The position numbers were made by a program, and so were the translations under genes. The notes beneath the pieces were generated by a model. That model was given only the letters and a program-made list of their open reading frames with translations, did not search any database and was not told the DNA's origin. Below, piece after piece: positions 19,855-26,440 of a stretch of DNA of 26,440 nt. Origin of the DNA: a virus; IMG/VR virus record IMGVR_UViG_3300031576_000255, positions 1-26,440 of that record; one strand, written 5' to 3'. Position 1 is the first letter of the stretch. Every line of letters starts with the position of its first letter.

Positions 19855-21321
19855 CTACCGACCCCCGCCACCCTGTCCGAGCGTCGCCGGCCGCTGCCCA
19901 AGCTCGACATAGGCGCCAGTTAGCCGCCACGGAGCCGGGTCGGTCATCACCACTTCGAATACCCGACGCCTCGCGCGCCCGAGCCGATCCCAGCGGACTC
20001 GCGTCAGATATTCGCCGATCTTACCGGCCGTTCGCAATCGCTCGATCCCCCAGGTCTTCCCGCCGTCGTCGCTCATGCGCATCATGACCTGGGGATTAGA
20101 CCCCTGACCGGTTCCTGAAATCCCCTGCCCAGGATCCAAGTCCAGCTCGAAGGAGGAATAGTAAATGTCCTCGTTCTCGGTTTCGATCGCGGGCGCCCTC
20201 CGTAGCCTCCGTATCGCTAGACTGTCCACGTCGTTCAATAGATCCGAGCGCATGCGATAGACGGCACCTCCCGATGCATCCAGCACCCGATGCTCGTTGA
20301 ACGCTCGCACGTGCCAACGCGGCCGCCAAGCCAGATACCTGTTCTGGGCCGGCTGCCACGTGCCGCGCTCTGTCCATTGCCGTGTCTGCAAGTCGTAGTT
20401 CCAGGTAGCGTTTTCGGTCGGGAAGCTCAGCACGTAGTGCGTGTGCCCAAGGTCGCTGTAAGCAAAGGCCTGGGCATTAGAGACAGTGTCGTACTCATCG
20501 AATACCTTCTGAGTCGCGAAGTTCGAGACGACCTCGGGTTGAAACCCGGCCGCCTTGAGTACGTATCCGCCCCCGAACCGCGTATTCCCCAGCCACATGA
20601 GCTGCGCGTCCGCGATGGCCGCCGAGAACGGAGCAGCAATCCCGTACTGGATGAGCCCTGACGGATATGGCGTGAAGGGGAACGTGGACCCGACGTTGTA
20701 CCATACCTCACTCGTGACTTCCCCGAGAAGCCAGATGTAGCGCCCAACCACCTTCATTGCGATCCATGGATCGGACGCGATGCTGCGCTGGGCGAAGTCC
20801 GTTCCGGTGGTCCATGTCAGCCCGGCCAGCAGATTCGAAATGTAGAGAGTGGAATTGGCCGCATTCAGGGCCAGGAAGTAGCCGTCGAGATGATCGCCCA
20901 TCGTAGCAATGCCGTTGAGCGCCGCTACTTGGGTCAGCACGTTCGTCGTCAGGTTGAAAATGTAGCCGTTCGTCCCCGACGTGATGAACAACTGCCCGCC
21001 ACCGTCACCGTTACTCGATATGGTCGCCGGATTTGAATCAATCGCCACGGTACCGCGGCTGGTTTGTAACCCGAAGGAGTCAATCTCGAAAAGCGACGTG
21101 CCGATTACGGCGAACTCCCGATCGTTTTCGAAAAAGTGCGCCCGGCCGGGCGTCGCGTTCGCAGTGCTGAGCGTCTCAACTCCCGGTGTGGGATAAAGCG
21201 CTGCACTCTTCGATGGCCCGGAGGATTCGATGTTTTCGAAGTAAAAATTGACGGTCCGTTCCTGATCCGCCGTAAACGCCTGCGACTGATAGCTGCCGTA
21301 GATGAAGCCGGGGACCTTCAT
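19855..21321 (-). CDS. Packaged-DNA stabilisation protein, P22 gp10-like, 488 aa
   Basis: The start MKVPGFIYGSYQSQAFTADQ with ERTVNFYFENIES and YPTPGVETLSTANATPGR is the recognisable opening of P22 gp10-type tail hub proteins (P22 gp10 has 472 residues). Repeated beta-propeller-like blades (FAVIGTSLFEIDSFG, QLFITSGTNGYIFNL, HYVLSFPTENATWNYDLQTR) follow. The C-terminus is basic (RWDRLGRARRRVFEVV). It should plug the portal and hold packaged DNA below the gp4-like ring. Position right after the gp4-like gene supports the call. Confidence 0.82.
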   Translation of the reverse strand: MKVPGFIYGSYQSQAFTADQERTVNFYFENIESSGPSKSAALYPTPGVETLSTANATPGRAHFFENDREFAVIGTSLFEIDSFGLQTSRGTVAIDSNPATISSNGDGGGQLFITSGTNGYIFNLTTNVLTQVAALNGIATMGDHLDGYFLALNAANSTLYISNLLAGLTWTTGTDFAQRSIASDPWIAMKVVGRYIWLLGEVTSEVWYNVGSTFPFTPYPSGLIQYGIAAPFSAAIADAQLMWLGNTRFGGGYVLKAAGFQPEVVSNFATQKVFDEYDTVSNAQAFAYSDLGHTHYVLSFPTENATWNYDLQTRQWTERGTWQPAQNRYLAWRPRWHVRAFNEHRVLDASGGAVYRMRSDLLNDVDSLAIRRLRRAPAIETENEDIYYSSFELDLDPGQGISGTGQGSNPQVMMRMSDDGGKTWGIERLRTAGKIGEYLTRVRWDRLGRARRRVFEVVMTDPAPWRLTGAYVELGQRPATLGQGGGGR

Positions 21322-21327
21322 GGCATC

Positions 21328-22050
21328 TCAGTTCTGGTTGATGTCATAACTGCCACCGTGCCCGCCATGGCCGATGAGTGCTGCAGCGTCCAGGTGCGCA
21401 TCCGACAGTCGCTTGTTGACCCGCTTCACGATCCCGATGGCCAACTTGGCTTGCTCCACGAGGATCGGATTCGGCTGCCGCTCGTACGACGGCAGGAGCT
21501 TGAGTGCCAGATTTTTTACAATCGCTTCCTCGTACCCAGGCGGCACGCTGACTGTCGTCGTCTGTGCGGCGAGCGAGGCCACCCGGGCGGGAGCATAGAG
21601 CACTCCCGTCAATGTCGTCCCGGTCGGCACCGGCCACAACCACAGCGTCGCGTTCGCGAACGTAGGGTTGTAGTAGTACGAAGTCGGCTTGGTCGCCGTC
21701 AGGGCCTTGAGTGCTACCGCAGCCCAAGAGGCCTCCGTGTGGCGCTGGAGGGTGTACTCGGTATCCGGATCCGTGGCCGTGTCGATGATGTTGACCTGGC
21801 TCACGAAGGCCGGGCGCGTCACGGCCACGTTTGCGCCCGTGCCCACGGTGTATGAAGTCTGACTCGCGGTGATAGTCCATGTGGTTCGCGTCGTGGTGTA
21901 GATCATGAGCCGCTCGGCGGCCCACTGATCGAGCATCCGGTTGAGCGTGTCCAGTCCGTCCGCTATGTCGTCGTTCGAGCCGACCTCGCCGGACGCGAGT
22001 ACGCCTATCTCACGTAGCGACGCCCGAATCAGGTCCGCAGCAGTCGCCAT
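21328..22050 (-). CDS. Tail accessory/head completion factor, P22 gp4-like, 240 aa
   Basis: TAADLIRASLREIGVLASGE, then LDTLNRMLDQWAAERLMIYT and the PPGYEEAIVKNLALKLLPSY block are typical of P22 gp4-type adaptor proteins, which extend the portal ring and seal packaged DNA. A beta domain (about 70-170) sits between two helical parts, as in the family. The C-terminus carries a Gly/His-rich end. P22 gp4 has 166 residues and lysozyme activity; this longer protein shows no obvious catalytic motif. Confidence 0.75.
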   Translation of the reverse strand: MATAADLIRASLREIGVLASGEVGSNDDIADGLDTLNRMLDQWAAERLMIYTTTRTTWTITASQTSYTVGTGANVAVTRPAFVSQVNIIDTATDPDTEYTLQRHTEASWAAVALKALTATKPTSYYYNPTFANATLWLWPVPTGTTLTGVLYAPARVASLAAQTTTVSVPPGYEEAIVKNLALKLLPSYERQPNPILVEQAKLAIGIVKRVNKRLSDAHLDAAALIGHGGHGGSYDINQN

Positions 22051-22060
22051 GACTCATCCC

Positions 22061-22651
22061 CTACTCCGGGCGCGGAGACTTGGGTGGACGGCCAGGACGC
22101 CGCTTCACCGGCTGCGCCTGGATTTCCGGCTGATGCTCCCCGCCAACCTCAGCCACCCTGGCCGCAATCTCCCGCTTGGCGAGCTCACCCATGTTGCGGT
22201 CGTCGTGGTTCCGCTCAGCGGCGGCGGTCGCAAGCGAGCGCTGGCGCTCGAGCCCGGCCTCCACTGCCGCTTGCGGGTCGTCACGCCAGCCGTCCGTCCT
22301 GGCCCTGATGTACTCCGTCTCGTCCTGGACGATGCGGCAGCAGCGCTCCGTGAACTTACGCGCCAGCTCGTCCATGCGCGCGTACTCGCCCGGATTCGCA
22401 AACTCAGCCGAATCGGGCGGCGCCGCAAGACAGCAGATCTTACCCTTCCACTCCTCGGCCTTGTAGACCATCTTCGGGAAGGGCCGGTATACGTACGGGT
22501 TCCCCGGGTTGTTCCCGTATTTCGACGGAAACTGCTCGAACTTCTGCATCTCGTTCGCGTAGTTCGACCCAGGAATCACCACGATCCCGGGCTCACGGTT
22601 AAAGAGCGAGTCGGTCTCCTGGTTACGCGGCTTGTACTCGATCTCAGCCAT
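22061..22651 (-). CDS. Hypothetical virion-operon protein with AT-hook-like tail, 196 aa
   Basis: MAEIEYKPRNQETDSLFNRE starts an N-terminal globular part with aromatic and Pro-rich segments (PSKYGNNPGNPYVYRPF). A helical middle part carries two Cys pairs of unclear meaning, and the end is VKRRPGRPPKSPRPE. The core PGRPPK is an AT-hook, which binds the minor groove of AT-rich DNA. No phage family is recognised. A packaging or DNA-organising role would be speculative. The start overlaps the upstream stop by eight bases (AATGGCTGA). Confidence 0.65.
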   Translation of the reverse strand: MAEIEYKPRNQETDSLFNREPGIVVIPGSNYANEMQKFEQFPSKYGNNPGNPYVYRPFPKMVYKAEEWKGKICCLAAPPDSAEFANPGEYARMDELARKFTERCCRIVQDETEYIRARTDGWRDDPQAAVEAGLERQRSLATAAAERNHDDRNMGELAKREIAARVAEVGGEHQPEIQAQPVKRRPGRPPKSPRPE

Positions 22652-23456
22652 TTGTCACTCCTTCGATAACCTTGCCGTTTGAACGGCTGTAGAAATTCCT
22701 GGCCCAATCCGGCCGGGCCAGTTCCTCTTCCGCGATCTTCCCCAGCAGCTCGGATGGAGGATTGGCTGACCTGGTATCCGGCTGGGCCGGCCCGCCTGTC
22801 AGATAGAACCGCTGCTTCTCTTTGTACTCCGTCGTCAGCAGCCCCGTTTCATCGTCGTGACTCTCGTAACCGTAGAGCCTTGACGGCTCCCGCAGAAGCG
22901 TGCATTGCTCGGGAAGGATGATCCTGATACCAGCCGCAGCAGCGCGGCCGAGCCAGTGCTCACAGCAGCCGCGCTGCATCGCATACTCCGACCTGGCCGA
23001 GTAGCTGATACCCCACAGCCCGAGCGTCGAAACCCCCTCCGTCATCGCCAAGGCGATCATCCACGCTGCGTGATTGGTGAAGTACGGACGGGGGTCGCCG
23101 TACTCCGCGAGAATCCGTCGCCGCGGGAATTCGATACTCGCTGGCACGTCCGGATGCCGCTTCTGCATGTAGATCGGGACGGTATTCCTGGAGAGCCAGT
23201 CCAGGTATGCCGGCCCGTCCTTCCCCCTCCGTGTCCATGTAGCCCGCGGGTGCAAGTCGAAGTAGCGATCCATGCTCCTCGCATAGCACGCCCTCGAGCT
23301 CGCATGGCCCCACTTCTCCCAGCTCGGATCGTCCCACGGAGCATCCGTGAGCGTCCCCCCATGGGAGCCGAAGAGCGCAATCTTGCGAACAATGCGACCA
23401 ACAGCGGATGGCGGTTTGGCTGCAACCGCCACCCGCTGGTACATCTTGACGGCCAT
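22644..23456 (-). CDS. Conserved phage protein, Rossmann-like, 270 aa
   Basis: The pattern KIALFGSHGGTLTDAPWDDP, then SWEKWGHASS and DRYFDLHPRA resembles a phage family whose members begin (A)IVGxAPSxxxAPFxDPSWxxWG and continue DRWFELHP. EYGDPRPYFTNHAAWMIALA and GVSTLGLWGISYSARSEYAM follow, with CCEHWLGRA and LYGYESHD later. The strand-loop-Gly start suggests a nucleotide- or sugar-binding Rossmann fold, but no enzyme activity is known to me. The gene is in the virion operon between the tail accessory and structural genes. Confidence 0.68.
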   Translation of the reverse strand: MAVKMYQRVAVAAKPPSAVGRIVRKIALFGSHGGTLTDAPWDDPSWEKWGHASSRACYARSMDRYFDLHPRATWTRRGKDGPAYLDWLSRNTVPIYMQKRHPDVPASIEFPRRRILAEYGDPRPYFTNHAAWMIALAMTEGVSTLGLWGISYSARSEYAMQRGCCEHWLGRAAAAGIRIILPEQCTLLREPSRLYGYESHDDETGLLTTEYKEKQRFYLTGGPAQPDTRSANPPSELLGKIAEEELARPDWARNFYSRSNGKVIEGVTNG

Positions 23457-24281
23457 TTACACGTCCGCAGAAGTGACGTTCGTCATGGACCGCTTCGTCA
23501 GCCGCTGGATGTACGGATGACTCAGGAACACCGGAACCGCAACCCCGGTGGCCGAAGCCGCCGAAGTGGTCGCGGTCGTCGCCGAGCCGACAACAAACAT
23601 CCCTTCAATGATGTACTGGTGCTGGATCGCAACCGAGGTGAACGTGGTCGATGCGAGGACCACGAGTCCCACGTCCGGAGTGCTGTTCGAAGACGCCGCG
23701 CATGCGAGCGCCAACGAGCTTGCCGCCGAATCGACGCCAGAGTCTTGCGCAAACGAGTTGTAGCCGTAGATCTGGACCCAGGCGTACTGATCCGAGGTGA
23801 CACCCTCGACCAGGATCCCGACCGGACCCTGCTCGCCAGACGACAACACGGCCGCCGTGTAGTTACCGTCCGTCGAGATGAGCACCGTTGTCCCGCTGTA
23901 AGCCACTGCTGAGAACTCGCACAAGATGTACTCGTTTCCTGCGCCGTCCAAGGCCTTCTGGCCAGGGAACAGGAAGTCTGGATACGTCCCAGACGCCCCG
24001 ACGATGGCCAGCTGCCCCTTGGTGTTAAATTGGGTGTCGTAGTTGTTCGCGATGATGAAGAACCGCTGCGTGCTCGCGTGCTCGCGAGCCTCAGAGCCGT
24101 TCACGCCGCGCATGACCTTCACGCGACCCGAGACGGGGATCTGCTGGACCTTCACCACCTCATCACGGATCACGAGCAGGTCGCCTACCGTGATGTTGGT
24201 AGTCGAGCCTACGGTGAAGTCGTTGGTGGCCTTCGTGAGCGCAACGCTAAGCGTCGATGTGTTGAAGACTGTAGCTGCCAT
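23457..24281 (-). CDS. Virion structural/decoration-like protein, 274 aa
   Basis: All-beta, Thr/Ser/Ala-rich protein with a regular early pattern (TFNTSTLSV-like start, GDLLVIRDEVVKVQQIPVSG, RVKVMRGVNGSEA). It resembles phage head or head-associated proteins that carry a receptor-like Ig/beta-tandem fold. It comes right after the coat gene, where decoration proteins are often encoded. GGAGGGCACC precedes the ATG at 24281. The family is not named with confidence. Confidence 0.66.
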   Translation of the reverse strand: MAATVFNTSTLSVALTKATNDFTVGSTTNITVGDLLVIRDEVVKVQQIPVSGRVKVMRGVNGSEAREHASTQRFFIIANNYDTQFNTKGQLAIVGASGTYPDFLFPGQKALDGAGNEYILCEFSAVAYSGTTVLISTDGNYTAAVLSSGEQGPVGILVEGVTSDQYAWVQIYGYNSFAQDSGVDSAASSLALACAASSNSTPDVGLVVLASTTFTSVAIQHQYIIEGMFVVGSATTATTSAASATGVAVPVFLSHPYIQRLTKRSMTNVTSADV

Positions 24282-24291
24282 GGTGCCCTCC

Positions 24292-25518
24292 TTACCCTAC
24301 AATCCGGCAAGCTAGACGTTCCTGAATCGCTGCCGATCCGAACAGGATATCCAGACGGTTCAGGTTCTGGTCCGTGGTGATCTGGAACTGTTCCACGTAC
24401 CTCATGGAGATGTTGATCTGCTTCGAGTTGACCCGCGTGCCACGCGCCCCACCGTTCGGCATCACCAGGTCGGCCATGACCGAAGCGAACGCCTTGGGGT
24501 GGAACATCAGGTTCTGCGGGCTGACCGTGGCGGTCTGTGTGCCACCCGCGGCCATCGACCAATACGTCACAGTCGCATTGTCGGCGGGGGACGCGGTGAC
24601 GGTCTGTAGCGCACCCGACGTGATGATCGAGGGTGAGATTGTGAGCGTAAGGTCGGTTCCGGCAGTCGGAGTCGCCGTCAGCACGAACTGTTGCAGCCGG
24701 CCGGTGCTCTCCTTGCTCAGGGGGTTGACCGAGTAGACGCTGCCGATCGTGATGATGTCGCCAGTCACGGGGGCCGAGGCCGCGCCCCAACCGTCCGTGA
24801 TGAAGCTCGAACCGGTCTGTGCGGCACCGTTCGCGAGCGGAGTAGACGCTGCCGTGCACGCGCCAGACGTGTAGCGCGGAATGTTCTGGTCTACGAACCA
24901 CTTGCTGACGCCGAGCTGCTCGTCCGCAAACTGGCCCTTGGTCCAGTTGGAGCTCACCTTCGCTGGCGGCTGGAACAGCGCCGCCGTAGCGTTGGCGAGG
25001 GTTGCGTTCGCCAGAGGATCGAGTACCGCCACCAGCCCCTCGTCAGGGCCAGCCAGGTCCAGAATCTTGACGCGCGCCTGGAGGTACGTCAGTGCGGCAG
25101 TCGGAGTCGTGCCGAGCGTGCCAATCGCACTGTAAATGCTCTTGTACACGTCCGCCAGACTCACGCGGTCGTACGAGTTAGCGAGCGTTTCGGCCGCCGG
25201 CTGCACGTACCGGGACCGAATTTCGTCGAGATCGGTGGTTGCCTGTGCGCTGGACCAACCAAACCCGGTATGCCGCCTACGGTTTAGGATCAGATTCACA
25301 GTGCGGTCAACGAGGTTCTGGGTCACCAGAGCTTCGCCTTCCTCGGCCGTGAATTGCTGCGGCAGGCGTACCTTGACGGTATCGCCCACTTTTGCGCCAT
25401 CCACCCTGAATTCGTCGTTGTACTCGCGATTGAACTGTGCCACGCCACGCAAGCTGTTCACGAAATACAGCGCCGTTTCGAAGGTCACCCATTCGGGCGT
25501 TGCGAGTGTGTTTGCCAT
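24292..25518 (-). CDS. Major coat protein, P22 gp5-like, 408 aa
   Basis: MANTLATPEWVTFETALYFV and GAKVGDTVKVRLPQQFTAEE, then LVDRTVNLILNRRRHTGFGW and ALTYLQARVKIL carry the HK97-fold coat pattern of the P22-type family. An inserted beta domain (about 215-330) lies where P22 gp5 has its I-domain, and P22 gp5 is 430 residues long. Placement directly after the scaffold gene supports it. AGGAG lies 8 bases before the ATG at 25518; a GTG 30 bases upstream has no good ribosome site. Confidence 0.88.
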   Translation of the reverse strand: MANTLATPEWVTFETALYFVNSLRGVAQFNREYNDEFRVDGAKVGDTVKVRLPQQFTAEEGEALVTQNLVDRTVNLILNRRRHTGFGWSSAQATTDLDEIRSRYVQPAAETLANSYDRVSLADVYKSIYSAIGTLGTTPTAALTYLQARVKILDLAGPDEGLVAVLDPLANATLANATAALFQPPAKVSSNWTKGQFADEQLGVSKWFVDQNIPRYTSGACTAASTPLANGAAQTGSSFITDGWGAASAPVTGDIITIGSVYSVNPLSKESTGRLQQFVLTATPTAGTDLTLTISPSIITSGALQTVTASPADNATVTYWSMAAGGTQTATVSPQNLMFHPKAFASVMADLVMPNGGARGTRVNSKQINISMRYVEQFQITTDQNLNRLDILFGSAAIQERLACRIVG

Positions 25519-25612
25519 GGGAGCTACTCCTAGAGTCGCCTTCGTCACGCTGGCGCTTCGGCGGGGTTGATGCCAGCGATGACAACCCGCGCGCGACCCT
25601 AGAATCCAGCTA

Positions 25613-25635
25613 CCGCAGTCAGGGCGGCCCTGCGG
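25613..25635 (-). promoter_or_regulatory. Hairpin in the leader between scaffold and coat genes
   Basis: CCGCAG and CTGCGG arms (6 bp) enclose an 11-base loop; a CAGGG/CCCTG pairing is an alternative. No T-run follows, so it is not a simple terminator. It may tune the level of coat relative to scaffold mRNA by processing or attenuation. Confidence 0.4.
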
Positions 25636-25657
25636 GCTGAGGCACTACGTTTACGAG

Positions 25658-25686
25658 ATTACCATAACCCGACTAAGCTCTGTCAA
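25658..25686 (-). promoter_or_regulatory. Weak candidate promoter for the coat gene
   Basis: TTGACA (25681-25686, overlapping the scaffold stop) and GGTAAT (25658-25663) on the minus strand with a 17-bp spacer. The -10 box matches consensus at only four of six. It lies in the 164-bp scaffold-coat gap and could boost coat expression. Confidence 0.32.
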
Positions 25687-26440
25687 CTCTTGGCCCGCAT
25701 CTGCTTCAGCCTGGCTGAGGCGTAGGTGTCGAAGTGCATCCCTGGCTTGTACTCGGCCCCATCGTCGAGGACGTGGGAGCCGCCCGGCACCGACTTCACG
25801 GGTGGCGGTGCCTTCGAAACCTCTCGCCCTGGCTCCTTCGGGGGCGAAGCCGAGCCTTCAAGCTTGACCTCGATTCCGCCTACCTCGCGGAGTACGGCAT
25901 GAACACTGGTCAAGGCCGATATGCGCTCGAGGACTTCGGGATGCTCGGAGAGGTACACAAGCACGCCCGGAGCGCTATCGACATTCGCGAGAATAGCCGA
26001 AGCCAGGTAGTTGGCGCCGGTCGGGCGCTCGCTCGCGTCGAGTTCGAACACGGGCTTTAGATCCAAGACCTCGGCGGACAGTCGCTCACCGACCCCAGCC
26101 TCTTCCACCTTCGCGGCGTAACGACTCACCGCATCGGCTATCGCGCGCTCCCGGCTAAGATGCTGCCCCCGCTCGCGATCCCTCACCGAGCGCTTCAGAT
26201 CAAGCCACTCCTCACGGGCATCGAGGTATTCCTCGTAGTCTTCGAAGTCCTCGGGCCGTGGCTTCGATGGATCGAAGAGCTTCGGCTTGTCCTCTTTCGG
26301 CGTCTCGCCACGCTTCAAGGCCTCGAACTCGGCCCGTAGGCGCTGCATCTCCTGCCGGTCTAGTTCCTTCTCGGCCCGCTCGGCAGCAAGGGCACGCTTG
26401 ACCTCCGCGGCTTCGCGGGTGGCCTCGAGCATCCGCGCCC
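25683..26440 (-). CDS. Scaffold-like protein, P22 gp8-type, 5' end cut by window edge
   Basis: A highly charged helical protein (VKRALAAERAEKELDRQEMQ, then LRAEFEALKRGETPKEDKPK) with Pro/acidic linkers and a basic C-terminal end (DTYASARLKQMRAKS). This fits phage capsid scaffolds, whose basic C-terminus binds coat subunits. The coat gene lies directly downstream. The frame stays open to the window edge, so the start is outside; at least 249 residues are visible, and P22 gp8 has 303. Confidence 0.8.
   Translation of the reverse strand, partial: ARMLEATREAAEVKRALAAERAEKELDRQEMQRLRAEFEALKRGETPKEDKPKLFDPSKPRPEDFEDYEEYLDAREEWLDLKRSVRDRERGQHLSRERAIADAVSRYAAKVEEAGVGERLSAEVLDLKPVFELDASERPTGANYLASAILANVDSAPGVLVYLSEHPEVLERISALTSVHAVLREVGGIEVKLEGSASPPKEPGREVSKAPPPVKSVPGGSHVLDDGAEYKPGMHFDTYASARLKQMRAKS

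Noticed and set aside
22905-23912. 335-codon plus-strand frame
   Set aside because: Arg/His/Pro-rich antisense shadow of two well-supported minus-strand virion genes.
1-26440. tRNA genes, integrase, attachment sites, insertion sequences
   Set aside because: No cloverleaf with conserved arms, no tyrosine or serine recombinase motifs and no transposase or terminal inverted repeats were recognised by eye.

Overview
The window is part of a double-stranded DNA phage or prophage genome with a P22-like (short-tailed podovirus) virion module. The evidence is a leftward run of scaffold, coat, portal-ring accessory, DNA-stabilisation and DNA-ejection-type genes next to an early/replication module and a lysis module. 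The base composition is GC-rich, Shine-Dalgarno sequences are strong (GGAGG type), and several lipoproteins carry lipoboxes. This points to a Gram-negative, probably proteobacterial, host; I cannot name it. A Cro/CI-type repressor gene with divergent, operator-covered promoters suggests a temperate phage. No integrase, portal or terminase is seen here; they may lie outside the window.

Layout from left to right. (1) 1-1424, leftward: a PT-repeat lipoprotein, a holin and a GH24 endolysin whose 3' end runs off the left edge. (2) 1495-5235, rightward: a tightly packed cassette of ten genes behind a clear sigma70 promoter. It begins with four small proteins of unknown function. Then come an exported Rap1a/Tai-like four-cysteine protein, a lipoprotein with an HEXXH motif and a third His, a 36-residue membrane peptide, two more lipoproteins and a small basic protein. 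It looks like host-altering cargo (a moron cassette). (3) 5232-7479, leftward: a replication/recombination operon with a DnaT/DnaD-like protein and a NinG-like HNH protein, linked by small ATGA-coupled genes. (4) 7528-7650: the control region of that operon, with many GTCA/TGAC half-sites. (5) 7653-13226, leftward: the early operon, with an orphan DNA methyltransferase, HTH, NinB-like, HNH and ssDNA-binding-like proteins, several small zinc-ribbon proteins and a pentapeptide-repeat protein. (6) 13226-13307: the immunity-type control region, with two divergent promoters, each covered by a 14-bp operator; the rightward one drives a 65-residue XRE-type repressor. (7) 13467-26440, leftward: the virion operon.

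The main regulatory observation is that two divergent promoter pairs 11.7 kb apart (1432-1523 and 13233-13299) share one layout: a TTGAC(A/G) -35 box, a 17-bp spacer and a TATNNT-like -10 box. In each, a 14-bp operator, TGAC(A/G)-N4-(T/C)GTCA, overlaps the -35 box. This suggests that the repressor encoded at 13307 controls the early operon, its own gene, the lipoprotein/lysis genes and the cargo cassette. Three of the four promoters put the predicted +1 at or next to the A of the start codon, as at lambda PRM, so they should make leaderless mRNAs. A second, unexplained control region at 7591-7645 has six helically phased half-sites arranged symmetrically about one centre.

All family names below come from reading motifs by eye; no database search was possible.
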